17,243 bases of DNA from Flavobacterium psychrophilum (GCA_022729635.1 DZAU01000020.1:14644-31886); one strand, 5' to 3'; positions 7,659 through 16,745 are shown, counted from the stretch's first letter. Notes: a model not told the origin generated them from the sequence alone. Numbers and translations: made by a program.

Positions 7659-7666
7659 TAACTTTG
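7659..7666 (+). promoter_or_regulatory. Bacteroidota -7 box for the XylR-type regulator
   Basis: TAACTTTG is an exact TAnnTTTG match 22 bases before the ATG at 7689 and 26 bases after the GH2 stop. It implies that the regulator can be transcribed on its own with a very short leader. No clear -33 element is visible. Confidence 0.55.
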
Positions 7667-7688
7667 GATTTGAAAATTCCCAAATTAA

Positions 7689-8840
7689 ATGTACAAAATA
7701 ATCTTACTTATAGATTTCACCGAAGATTACGGTAAAAGTTTATTAAAGGGAATTACAAAATATTCAAAGGAGAATGGTCCTTGGATGTTTTGCAGGATGC
7801 CGATGCATTATAGAGAAAACCTCTCGATGGATAACATTATCAATTTTGCAAAAGACTGGAAAGCTGATGGCATTATTGCCCAATTTTACAATCACGCAGA
7901 TATAAAAAAACTCGTTGACACCAAGATTCCGGTCATTGTTGAGGATTTTAAAGAACGCTTTGAAGAATTTCCTAATATTACCGGTGGTTATTTTGAAGCG
8001 GGACAAATGGGAGCAAAATATTTCATCAACAAAGGATATAAAAACTTTGCCTTTTATGGATTTGACAACATTGTTTGGTCTCGAGAAAGAGCTGAAGGAT
8101 TTGAAGATTCTGTAAAAAAACACGGAGAAAAAGTCCATTTTTTTAATCCCAAAAAAATTGCAACCCGTGAATTATGGTTTTACAAACCTTCGGCCTTAAG
8201 TAAATGGCTAACCTCATTACCAAAACCCGTTGCCATTATGGCTTGTGATGATGAGAGAGCGCAAAACATCACAGAATCTTGCAAACATTCTAAAATAAAA
8301 ATTCCCGAAGAAGTTGCCATACTTGGCGTTGACAATGACGAACTTACCTGTAATTTATCGGATCCACCTTTGTCCAGTATTGGGCTTGGCGTTGAGCAAG
8401 GCGGTTTTGAAGCAGCAAAATTGATGCAGTTACTTATAGAAAATCCTGCCCAAAAACCTTATGATATTATTGTAAAACCCACTACAATTATCACAAGACA
8501 ATCTACAGATATTTGTGCCACAACCGACAAACAAATAGCAAAAGCTCTTAATTATATTCACCAAAACGTTGAAAATAATATCAATGTTGAAGATGTTCTG
8601 AAAAAAGTTTCTATTTCAAGAAGAGCACTCGAAAAGAGATTTCTAGAGGTTACGGGTTCGGCAATTTATAAATATATTTGCAAATTAAGAATTCGAAAAT
8701 TTTCGGATAGGCTTCTTGAATCTGATAAGTCAATTTATGAAATTGCCATTGAATTAGGATATAATGACAATAAAAATCTTTCAAGATTGTTTAAGCAAAT
8801 AAACGGATGTACCCCATTACAGTATAGAAAAGCTAAATAA
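7689..8840 (+). CDS. XylR-type transcriptional regulator (LacI-like sensor plus AraC HTH)
   Basis: A 383-residue cytoplasmic one-component regulator. Residues about 1-275 form a periplasmic-binding-protein-like sensor domain as in LacI/XylR proteins: KIILLIDF at the start, ADGIIAQF (59-66), the effector-pocket region ACDDERAQN (185-193) and the VAILGVDNDEL strand (209-219). Residues about 283-383 are an AraC/XylS DNA-binding domain with two helix-turn-helix motifs; the second has IYEIAIELGYND then SRLFKQINGCTPLQYR. There is no transmembrane segment, so it senses an intracellular sugar or sugar phosphate, unlike the membrane-spanning hybrid two-component sensors of many polysaccharide loci. 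Its position between the two enzyme blocks suggests it controls this locus in response to an amino sugar (inference). It is convergent with the ROK kinase gene, with only 8 bases between the stops. Confidence 0.9.
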   Translation: MYKIILLIDFTEDYGKSLLKGITKYSKENGPWMFCRMPMHYRENLSMDNIINFAKDWKADGIIAQFYNHADIKKLVDTKIPVIVEDFKERFEEFPNITGGYFEAGQMGAKYFINKGYKNFAFYGFDNIVWSRERAEGFEDSVKKHGEKVHFFNPKKIATRELWFYKPSALSKWLTSLPKPVAIMACDDERAQNITESCKHSKIKIPEEVAILGVDNDELTCNLSDPPLSSIGLGVEQGGFEAAKLMQLLIENPAQKPYDIIVKPTTIITRQSTDICATTDKQIAKALNYIHQNVENNINVEDVLKKVSISRRALEKRFLEVTGSAIYKYICKLRIRKFSDRLLESDKSIYEIAIELGYNDNKNLSRLFKQINGCTPLQYRKAK

Positions 8841-8848
8841 ACAATCCT

Positions 8849-9718
8849 CTATTTTGACAAATAACGCTTTTCAATGTCTTGAAAACAAAGCGATGCAGCT
8901 CCTAAAATAGCAATCCCCTCTTTATTTGAAGTCTCAATTACTAAATCCTCGATTTGTTTTTGATAAGCAAATGTTTTCAAAGACAATTCCATAGATTCCT
9001 TGAAAAGGGAAAAGGATTTGCTTATGGAACCTCCAAGAATTATTGCTTCCGGAGCATACATATACAAAATGTTCTTGATACATTCTCCTAAATGGAATCC
9101 AAATTCAGCATAAGCTTGCAATGCCTTTTCATTTCCTTTAGCAGCACTCAAACTTAATTCTTCGGCGCTTTGTCTGTAATTTTTGGTAAAGAAAAAACTA
9201 CTGGAATAATCTTCCATAGTCCCATCTTTATAATTCAACATACCTACTTCTCCTGCTCCACAAAGAATTCCATTATATAGATAGTTATTGATAATAATTC
9301 CCATACCTATTCCGGTTCCAATGGACAACCCAATAAAATTTTCAAAGTCTTTACCTTTGCCAAATATTTTTTCTCCTAAAGCAAAACAATTGGCGTCATT
9401 ATTCAGGTAAACAGGGAGATTATAACGCTGTTTCACTATATCTTTTAACGCTACTTCTTTCCAAGAAGGAATATTTTGCACATCATAGATAACGCCAGTT
9501 ATAGGATCGACAACTGCAGGAACACCAATCCCAATGGCAGTAACATCTGAATTAATTACGCTGTCTATTGCTTCAAAAAGAGAAAAAAGAGTTTCTTGTT
9601 CCGTAGATTTACTATCGACGATTTTAAACGCTTGTTTTACAATGACATTGTTCTCCACCAAACCAATTTTAAGGGAAGTTCCTCCAATATCGATTCCTAA
9701 TACTATGTTATTCATCAT
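8849..9718 (-). CDS. ROK-family sugar kinase, zinc-motif-less variant
   Basis: Predicted cytoplasmic ATP-dependent kinase of a hexose or amino sugar, 289 residues. The N-terminal ATP-binding motif is GIDIGGTSLKIGL (8-20), the catalytic base is D108 in NNDANCFALGE, and the second phosphate loop is LSIGTGIGMGI (131-141). LGGSIS (228-233) is the C-terminal adenosine-motif region. The usual ROK zinc site, His followed by CxCGxxGCxE, is absent: the chain reads GAGEVGMLNYKDGTMEDYSSS (154-174) instead, with Glu where the His would be. Related zinc-less ROK kinases occur in Bacteroidota, so this is probably a functional subfamily rather than decay. In this locus the likely substrates are GlcNAc or GlcN, feeding NagB. 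Start is uncertain between tandem Met codons at 9716-9718 and 9713-9715. It lies downstream of the GH20 gene on the same strand. Confidence 0.87.
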   Translation of the reverse strand: MMNNIVLGIDIGGTSLKIGLVENNVIVKQAFKIVDSKSTEQETLFSLFEAIDSVINSDVTAIGIGVPAVVDPITGVIYDVQNIPSWKEVALKDIVKQRYNLPVYLNNDANCFALGEKIFGKGKDFENFIGLSIGTGIGMGIIINNYLYNGILCGAGEVGMLNYKDGTMEDYSSSFFFTKNYRQSAEELSLSAAKGNEKALQAYAEFGFHLGECIKNILYMYAPEAIILGGSISKSFSLFKESMELSLKTFAYQKQIEDLVIETSNKEGIAILGAASLCFQDIEKRYLSK

Positions 9719-9823
9719 TATAAATTCAATTTTTCAGCTAATTGTTTTAATTATTTGTACATTTCATCAACTTCAATCACACAGACAATAATACCACAAC
9801 TTCTAATGTTTTAGTGCCATTTA

Positions 9824-9850
9824 TGCGTATTTTTATATGCAAAAAACGCA
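9824..9850. other. Hairpin in the 164-base gap between GH20 and ROK genes
   Basis: TGCGT, a bulged A, and TTTTT (9824-9834) pair with AAAAAACGCA (9841-9850) around a 6-base loop. On the minus strand no T-run follows, so it is not a classical terminator. It may be an mRNA processing or stability element between GH20 and the kinase. No exact -7 box for the kinase gene was found in this gap; TATTCTTG and TATTATTG each miss the consensus by one base. Confidence 0.35.
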
Positions 9851-9882
9851 AGAATATAATTTAAAGTTAAGTTGCGATTGTA

Positions 9883-12432
9883 TCACTTTCCTTCATTTTC
9901 TATTACCGTTAATTTTCCTTTCCTGCCATTACTGGAAAATGCACAAAACTTAATTTTCCCTTTAGTAACAATTGGAGTTTTATATACTTCGCTGTTTATT
10001 GTTGGCTCAGAACCATCGGTTGTATAACGAATCGTGAATCCGGGTTGTTGAATATTGGCACTTACTTTTCCGTTTTCGATAATTGCACCAACAGGCGGAA
10101 TGCGATAACCAAATCCACCTGAATAATAATCCAAACGTGGCATTTCTTTTTTACCCAAAATATTTACAAACACTGACCAATCATTGTTATACAATGTTTC
10201 GCTTTTATTTTTATCCAATTCCGTTGCCCAAGACGGATTTTGTGTCCAAGCTCGTTCTGCCAAAGCCAATAATTTTGGATATAACAAGTATTCCAATATT
10301 CCGGTATTTCGAACATTTTCGCTGAAAAGCTGCCCTTGAATTCCTAGAATATTTGACTTTCCATAATCGGTCAAACGCTCTTTTCCGTTGAATAAGTCTG
10401 AATTGATAGGGTTTCCGTCAGTGTCTTCTTTAGTGTTTTTATAATAATCAAAAGGAATAAAATAGAACGGTTTATCGATATTATTATATCCAGCCCAAGA
10501 ATATCCGAGTTCATCAGGTGCTTTTTCGTAGGCCAAATCAAAGTACAAATTACTCACGCAGGAAAGCACGACTTTGTATCCTGCATTGGCTAATTTATAA
10601 GGTAAATCTTCCGAACCCCAACCAATTCCGTTGTTCCAAACGTAGGCTCGAAATCCTTTATTAGCAAAATCAGGATTGGGAATGTAGATTTTTTTGTTGT
10701 CCAAAACTGTTTTCCGCATTGCAATTTCTTCCCAACCAGAAACTGTAAGATTGCGTTTTGCCGTTATTTTTTCTAATTTGTCATAATAATAATACCAAAG
10801 ATCATCGGTGGAATTGATTTTTTCATCTTCGGCAATTAGTTTGTTGCACAAAGGCGAAAGTGTCCAAGTTCCCGAAGGCACTTCGTCACCGCCAAGATGA
10901 ATTGTGGAAATTGGTGCATTGGCATCTTTGTACATTGCCAAAATTTCGTCGATTACTTTTTCCATAAAAGTATAGGTTGACGGCAAAGCCACGCACATAA
11001 TATTGTCTTTCCACAATTGAGCCGAAGTATGAATGGATTTATCATTCAAATCCCGAAGCAAATAGCGTTCGGCTTCCACTTGATCGCCGAGTTTCATAAA
11101 TTTATTATACCGCGAATCCATCGCTTTTATGGCGGCACGACTATGTCCCGGAGATTCAATTTCCGGAATTACCTGAATGTGTCTTTCAGTAGCATATTTC
11201 AATATTTCGATGAAATCCTGTCTCGAGTAATAGCCACTTCCAGGATAAACTCCCGTGTTTGGACCTGATGCATAAGAAGACGGTAAGAATGATTTGCTGT
11301 CCGTTGTATGTCCACGATTTCCTCCAACATCAGTCAGTTCAGGAAGAGAAGGAATTTCAATTCGCCAGCCTTCGTCATCGCTAAAATGAAAATGAAAACG
11401 GTTCAATTTATACAAAGACATTGCATCGAGCATTTTTAAAATGGTTTCTTTGGTCTGAAAATTTCTAGCCACATCAAACATAAAACCTCTGTATTCAAAG
11501 CGTGGTTCGTCTTTCACATAACAATTGGAAACGGCAATTGATGTTGATTTTTTCTTCCAAGTTTCAGCAGGTAAAAGTGATTTCAAGGATTGAATTCCAT
11601 AGAAAATTCCACTTCCTGACGAAGCCGAAATTTCAATTTTATCAGATTGGATGTCAAGGATATATTCTTCGCTTTTTAAATCTGCTTTTTTTAGAATAAT
11701 TTGTTTTTCGATAGTAGCTTTTGAATTTACTGCAATACTTCCTTTTAGAACTTTATCCAGTTCATTCGAAAGATAATTGGCTTCGCCTGAAAATTCTGAA
11801 TCTGATTGAATGTTGACGTTTTTATCCAAGATAAAACTTCCTTCATTGGCCTTAAAATATTTTGGAGAAGGGAAGATTTTTGGTAAATTTTCAATTGTAA
11901 TATCATCAATAATTTTATTGTTATTAAAAGTAGTTTCGGCGGTGACAAAATTGACGGATGAATCCGAAATTGGTTTTAAAATATAGTTTTTTATGGCATA
12001 TCCTTTTTCGGGATTTGCGTCCCAAACGATGTACAATCCTGCAGGAGAGTATGTGATATTGAGAATCTTCCCGTTGGAAAAAAAAGAAAAATCAGCACTC
12101 TGGTTGGGCTTTAATCCTTTGAAGTTCTTGGTTGGTTTAAGCTGACTTATATCTCCATTTACGTGTGTAATGACAAAATCAGGCGAACTTGAAATTGGAA
12201 AAACTTTACGGCTGTAGTTAAAATAAATCGTCCATCCTGAAGCCGGAAAAAAGGTTTTTCCGGTATTTGTAAACTTCAAAGAAGAGAGTGCTTTTTCTTC
12301 TTTGTTGTAATTATTGGTCATCAATTCCCAATCGATTTGCAATTTATTTTCGTCGAATAAGGGTTTCTTCTGCGAATAAGCGGAAATTGAATTGACAAAA
12401 AGCGCTACTAAAATAATTAGGAACTGTTTCAT
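9883..12432 (-). CDS. Secreted GH20 beta-N-acetylhexosaminidase with CHB_HEX domains
   Basis: An 849-residue exported enzyme that removes terminal GlcNAc (or GalNAc) from chitin oligomers or glycans. The signal peptide is about residues 1-21 (hydrophobic core, ending SAYSQ), with no lipobox Cys, so it should be periplasmic or secreted. Domain order: CHB_HEX-like carbohydrate-binding beta domain (about 27-155), GH20 N-terminal domain (about 180-310), catalytic barrel (about 312-730) and a C-terminal CHB_HEX_C-like beta domain (about 778-846) with RYTTDGSEP. The catalytic pair is D516-E517 in HLGGDEVP, the substrate-assisted mechanism signature. FHFHFSDDEGWRIEIPSLPE (346-365) and PEIESPGHSRA (423-433) are further family landmarks. 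The start is 18 bases after the chimeric susC stop, so they form one operon; the ROK kinase follows. Chitobiase-type activity is the most likely function. Confidence 0.93.
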   Translation of the reverse strand: MKQFLIILVALFVNSISAYSQKKPLFDENKLQIDWELMTNNYNKEEKALSSLKFTNTGKTFFPASGWTIYFNYSRKVFPISSSPDFVITHVNGDISQLKPTKNFKGLKPNQSADFSFFSNGKILNITYSPAGLYIVWDANPEKGYAIKNYILKPISDSSVNFVTAETTFNNNKIIDDITIENLPKIFPSPKYFKANEGSFILDKNVNIQSDSEFSGEANYLSNELDKVLKGSIAVNSKATIEKQIILKKADLKSEEYILDIQSDKIEISASSGSGIFYGIQSLKSLLPAETWKKKSTSIAVSNCYVKDEPRFEYRGFMFDVARNFQTKETILKMLDAMSLYKLNRFHFHFSDDEGWRIEIPSLPELTDVGGNRGHTTDSKSFLPSSYASGPNTGVYPGSGYYSRQDFIEILKYATERHIQVIPEIESPGHSRAAIKAMDSRYNKFMKLGDQVEAERYLLRDLNDKSIHTSAQLWKDNIMCVALPSTYTFMEKVIDEILAMYKDANAPISTIHLGGDEVPSGTWTLSPLCNKLIAEDEKINSTDDLWYYYYDKLEKITAKRNLTVSGWEEIAMRKTVLDNKKIYIPNPDFANKGFRAYVWNNGIGWGSEDLPYKLANAGYKVVLSCVSNLYFDLAYEKAPDELGYSWAGYNNIDKPFYFIPFDYYKNTKEDTDGNPINSDLFNGKERLTDYGKSNILGIQGQLFSENVRNTGILEYLLYPKLLALAERAWTQNPSWATELDKNKSETLYNNDWSVFVNILGKKEMPRLDYYSGGFGYRIPPVGAIIENGKVSANIQQPGFTIRYTTDGSEPTINSEVYKTPIVTKGKIKFCAFSSNGRKGKLTVIENEGK

Positions 12433-12450
12433 AATGTTTTTTTTTGTGAT

Positions 12451-13710
12451 TTACAAAGGAGAATAACATCCTCCCAATTCGTTGTTAACGCTGTTAATAT
12501 AGGGATTATAAAGGTTTAACGACCATTTTTTACCGCTAATTTTATCTGCTAGATACAAATCATACTCTCCTCGCCCACCTGATTTGGTGCTAGAAAGTAA
12601 TATGGTATGGCTGTCAACCGGATAAGCATCCGAAAAATCAGCACCCGATTCGTTGAAAGGTAGTTTTAATGCTGGGTTTCCATTAAAATAGCCCAAATAA
12701 ACTTGGTCGCTTGTGGTAGATCGAGAATATAAAAAGCTATTCGCATCAACTACTATTGGGTAATAATCATTATCGGAAGTTCCTGAAAGATAATAATTAG
12801 TTTTTTCATCACCTCCGGAAACTCCTAATGCATAGTTTGTAGATACAGCAGTTCTTAGCACTCTATCTTGCCAATTATTATTATACGGATATTTGCTCCA
12901 GTCTGTAGTCTGACCCATTTCGGTCATTAAAGCTTTGTATTGAGTTGCATCCAGAACATCTAGTTTTTCAGACACAGTTGCTGATGAAACATAAGTATCT
13001 AATGTTACTTTTGTTTTTTGGTTACCACCTCTTTTTGTAGTAATCAAAATTACTCCATTAGAACCATTTGCTCCATAAATTGCCGCCGAAGATGCATCTT
13101 TAAGAACGGTCATTGTCTCAATATCTGACGGACTGATTTCACTTATTGAAGTGGTAGGAATTCCATCAAGAATATACAAAGGTTCAGCACCAGCCGTAAT
13201 CGTTGATGTTCCCCTAACTCTAATGGTATAACCCGCTTGTGGCTGACCAGAAGGTTTTGTAATTTGAACTCCGGCAACTTTTCCTTCAAGTGCGTTACCA
13301 ATTCCTGTATTGGCTCTTCCCTCAAATTCTTTAGCACTAACGACCGCAATTGCACCCGTTACATCTTTTTTCTTGGTAGTCCCAAAACCAACGACCACTA
13401 CTTCTTTCAAATCTACATTGTCTGAAACAAGAGTTACATCAATTATTGTTTGACTATTAACAGTAATTATTTGGGTTGTGTAACCAAGATAGCTAATGCT
13501 TAAAACAGCATCTTTTGGCAAATTGTTCAAAGTGAACTTACCGTCTAAATCAGTAGTTGTTCCAATTTTTGAATTTTTAACCGCTACATTTACACCTGGT
13601 AAAGGCCCTGCAGAATCTGATACCTTTCCGGTAACGGATTGAGCCTGCACCATTCCGCACACTAAAAGAAATGCAGAAATGAACAAGGATTTTTTGAAAA
13701 ATTTCTTCAT
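12451..13710 (-). pseudogene. Truncated SusC-like receptor fused in frame to a PD40-like C-terminus
   Basis: A 419-codon open frame made of two unrelated parts. Residues 1-310 are a normal SusC start: signal peptide (1-24, ending VQAQ), carboxypeptidase-regulatory-like beta domain (about 25-96, with SYLGY), the VVVVGFG motif, TonB plug domain (about 105-225, with EPLYILDGIP, SAAIYGANGSNGVI) and the first barrel strand (ALGVSGGDEKTNYYLSG). SusC proteins are about 1000 residues, so roughly 700 residues of outer-membrane barrel are missing. From about residue 311 the text changes to DYYPIVVDANSFLYSRST and later SSTKSGGRGEYDLYLADK and YINSVNNELG, which resembles the end of a PD40/TolB-like beta-propeller protein. 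There is no internal stop or frameshift. It cannot import glycans. A deletion of susC 3', susD and the third gene's 5' end, or an assembly collapse, would explain it. It leads the GH20 operon. Confidence 0.85.
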
Positions 13711-13792
13711 AATTAATTTTGTTTAATAAAATTTTTGAGGTTTTGGTAGTTAAAAAATAGTATTTTGCTTCAATACCATAAATATACTTTTC

Positions 13793-13800
13793 CAAAACTA
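13793..13800 (-). promoter_or_regulatory. Bacteroidota -7 box for the susC-GH20 operon
   Basis: On the minus strand this reads TAGTTTTG, an exact TAnnTTTG match, 82 bases upstream of the susC ATG at 13710. It implies a leader of about 75 bases, long compared with the other genes here and able to hold regulatory structure. No clear -33 element is seen. Confidence 0.5.
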
Positions 13801-13950
13801 ATTAATAGATGCTTCATTAAAATAGATTTTTACGTATAATAATCCTCGATTCACGTAATTAACAAAAGAGCATTTAAGTGTTAAATACTAAGAGTAATCT
13901 CGAACTTTAATATCAAAATACTAAGTAAAAAATTTAAGCCTAAAACTTAT

Positions 13951-13958
13951 TACATTTG
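13951..13958 (+). promoter_or_regulatory. Bacteroidota -7 box for the AsmA-family gene
   Basis: TACATTTG is an exact TAnnTTTG match 29 bases before the ATG at 13988. It lies within a short palindrome, TTACA-TT-TGTAA. The 277-base divergent gap it shares with the susC promoter shows no other clear structure. Confidence 0.6.
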
Positions 13959-13987
13959 TAAATCAAAAAATTAGATTCTGAACTAAG

Positions 13988-16741
13988 ATGAACAAAACCA
14001 AACTGAAATTGACTTTCGTTAAGATAATAAAATACACGGGAATAGGCCTTGTCGTAATTCTTGCCCTAATGTTTGCAACTCCTTATGTTTTTTCTGATAA
14101 ACTTAAAGAGGAAATCAAAAAAACAGCCAACAAAAAATTAGTAGGAGAACTCAATTATTCTGATGTGAATGTTTCCTTTTTCAAACATTTTCCCTCTTTG
14201 ACATTAACGCTAAGTGACTTTAAGCTCAATGGTTCTGCCCCTTATCAAAACGAAAAATTAGTCACTGCAAAGGAGGTTTCATTTGGAATCAATGTTCCGA
14301 GTTTAATTTTTAGCAAATCAATCAATATTGATGAAATTTATCTTTCGAATTCCATAATAAATATCAAGGTAAACAAAGATGGTTTGGCCAATTACAACGT
14401 ATATATTGAAGAGGAAGAAGTTGAAAAAAAAGAAGATCAAGAATCTGCTGCCATAAAATTAGATCGAATCGAAATCATAAATAGTCAAATGACTTATGAT
14501 GATCAATCGACCCAAGTTCACTTCGATGCTTTTGGTTTTAACTACCTAGGAAAAGGCGATTTGAGTCAAGATATTTTTGATTTATATTCCAAAGCAAAAA
14601 TTGAAAAGCTGAATTTAATCTACGAAAACGAACCCTACTTAATGAACAAAAAAGTAGATGCAGATTTAATTACCAAAATAAATGTTAATTCCCTTTCCTT
14701 TGTTTTCGAACAAAACGACCTGAAAATTAACCAACTTCCAGTCGATTTTAAAGGAAAATTCGACTTCCTGAAAGACGGTTATAATATGGATTTTGTTATT
14801 AAATCTACTAATAGCAATCTTGAAGATTTAATTACGGCTTTCCCTCCAAAATACATCACTTGGCTCAAAAAAACCGAATTGAAAGGCAAAACTGATTTAC
14901 TGCTGACCTTAAAAGGAAAATACATAGAATCAAAAGCTATCGCTCCAGACTTAAATTTGGATTTAAAAATAAAGGATGGATTTATCAATTATGACAAAAG
15001 TCCTTATCCGGTTTCAAACCTGAATTTAGAGGTATCCACAAACTTGCCATCGCTGAATCCGGAGCTTTTAATCGTCAATGCGAGGAATTTATCGCTAACT
15101 ATGAATCAAGCTTTTATTAAATCTAAATTTTATATAAAAGGGATGAATACTCCCGAAATTGATGCCACTTTCAACTCTAAAATAGATTTGGAAAAACTCA
15201 ATAAAGCCATAGGACTTGCTGATTTCGAATTAAAAGGAATGCTTGTGGGCGAAGGAACAGCAAAGGGGAAATACGACCAAAAAAATAAAATTTTCCCAAT
15301 TACAAACGCTACTATTACTTTGAAAAATGGGTATATCAAAACCAAATATTATCCAAATCCAATCACAAATATTAACCTCATTACTAAAATAAACAATCAA
15401 AAAGGAACTTTCAGCGACCTCAAAATTTTGATGACGCCAACGGAGTTTAGCTTCGAAGGAAAACCTTTTGTAATTAATGCTGATTTAGACAATTTTGACG
15501 ATCTTACTTATGACATAAAAGCAAAAGGAATACTCGACATTGGTAAAATTTACAAAGTTTTCTCCCAAAAAGGGTTGGATGTCAAGGGTTTTGTCAAAGC
15601 CGATTTAGCCTTAAAAGGAAAACAAAGCGATGCCGAAAAAGGAAATTACAGCAAACTACACAACAAAGGCACTTTAGAAATAAGAAACATCTTGGTAACA
15701 ACCCAATACCTTCCAAAAAAGTTCCTCATAAAAGAAGGTGTTTTCAAAATTAATCAAGACAAAATGTCCTTCAACAACTTCCTTTCAGCTTACGGTCAAT
15801 CTGATTTTAAAATGAATGGCTATTTACAAAATGTTTTCAACTTCGTCACTTCAGATAAAGGTATTTTAAGAGGTTCGTTTACGCTGAATTCAAAATACAT
15901 CAACGTAGATGAATTTATGTCGGCAACAAGCACAAACACGAGTACTGTTTCAAAAACAGCAACTCAATCTACAACCACAAAAGAAGAAACAGGAGTAATA
16001 CTGATTCCGTCCAATTTTGAATTAAAATTTCAAGCCAATGCCAAAAAAACATCTTTCAACGGACTGACACTCAACGATGTCAAAGGAACGATGACGATGA
16101 AAAATGGCAAACTCACGATGCAAAATACCGGCTTCAATTTGATAGGTTGCGCAGTCAATATGAATGCAACTTATCAAGGAATCACTCCCAAAAAAGCACA
16201 ATTCGAATACGAAATAAAAGCCAGTGATTTTGACATCAAAAGAGCTTACAACGAAATAGAAATCTTCCGCGAAATGGCATCTGCTGCCGAAAAAGCCGAA
16301 GGAATTATTTCTTTAGATTACAAACTAAAAGGTCGATTAAATGAAAAAATGGAACCTGTATATCCTTCATTAGTTGGTAATGGAATTGTTTCTGTGAAAG
16401 ATATAAAAATCCACGGAATGAAAATGTTTAGCGCCGTTGCCGATAAAACGGATAACGAAGGCATAAAAAATCCCGAATTATCGAAAGTAGAAATTAAAAG
16501 CTCCATAAAAAATAACATCATTACTCTGGAACGATTCAAATTCAAATTTGCAGGATTCCGACCAAGAATAGAAGGAACCACAAGCCTTGACGGCAGATTA
16601 AATCTCAAAATGAGACTAGGATTACCCCCTTTGGGAATCATTGGAATTCCACTAACAATCACAGGCAACAAAGACAATCCAAAAGTAAAAGTAGGTCGAA
16701 AATCAGAAGACTTACAAGAAACTGAAGACCAGGAAAATTGA
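13988..16741 (+). CDS. AsmA-family envelope protein
   Basis: A 917-residue protein anchored in the inner membrane by one N-terminal helix (about residues 14-34, TGIGLVVILALMFATPYVF), with the rest in the periplasm. The segment after the helix (ELNYSDVNVSFFKHFPSLTLTLSDFKLNG) is typical of the AsmA family, and the body is a long run of amphipathic beta strands. A charged spacer (140-152) follows the first repeat and a Ser/Thr-rich linker (about 645-668) precedes the AsmA C-terminal-like region. The chain ends with the LGLPPLGIIGIPLTITGN segment (about 878-895) and a polar tail. AsmA-clan proteins (AsmA, TamB, YhdP) help move phospholipids or assist outer-membrane assembly; the specific role of this one is unknown. 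It has its own -7 box and is convergent with the potassium channel gene, with only 4 bases between stops. No link to the sugar locus is evident. Confidence 0.88.
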   Translation: MNKTKLKLTFVKIIKYTGIGLVVILALMFATPYVFSDKLKEEIKKTANKKLVGELNYSDVNVSFFKHFPSLTLTLSDFKLNGSAPYQNEKLVTAKEVSFGINVPSLIFSKSINIDEIYLSNSIINIKVNKDGLANYNVYIEEEEVEKKEDQESAAIKLDRIEIINSQMTYDDQSTQVHFDAFGFNYLGKGDLSQDIFDLYSKAKIEKLNLIYENEPYLMNKKVDADLITKINVNSLSFVFEQNDLKINQLPVDFKGKFDFLKDGYNMDFVIKSTNSNLEDLITAFPPKYITWLKKTELKGKTDLLLTLKGKYIESKAIAPDLNLDLKIKDGFINYDKSPYPVSNLNLEVSTNLPSLNPELLIVNARNLSLTMNQAFIKSKFYIKGMNTPEIDATFNSKIDLEKLNKAIGLADFELKGMLVGEGTAKGKYDQKNKIFPITNATITLKNGYIKTKYYPNPITNINLITKINNQKGTFSDLKILMTPTEFSFEGKPFVINADLDNFDDLTYDIKAKGILDIGKIYKVFSQKGLDVKGFVKADLALKGKQSDAEKGNYSKLHNKGTLEIRNILVTTQYLPKKFLIKEGVFKINQDKMSFNNFLSAYGQSDFKMNGYLQNVFNFVTSDKGILRGSFTLNSKYINVDEFMSATSTNTSTVSKTATQSTTTKEETGVILIPSNFELKFQANAKKTSFNGLTLNDVKGTMTMKNGKLTMQNTGFNLIGCAVNMNATYQGITPKKAQFEYEIKASDFDIKRAYNEIEIFREMASAAEKAEGIISLDYKLKGRLNEKMEPVYPSLVGNGIVSVKDIKIHGMKMFSAVADKTDNEGIKNPELSKVEIKSSIKNNIITLERFKFKFAGFRPRIEGTTSLDGRLNLKMRLGLPPLGIIGIPLTITGNKDNPKVKVGRKSEDLQETEDQEN

Positions 16742-16745
16742 AAAA

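Noticed and set aside
9824..9850. Rho-independent terminator after GH20
   Set aside because: The stem is bulged and no T-run follows on the minus strand, so it is listed only as a hairpin.
12451..13710. Complete short TonB-dependent receptor
   Set aside because: About 310 residues match SusC and the barrel is missing; the remaining residues look like a different protein family.
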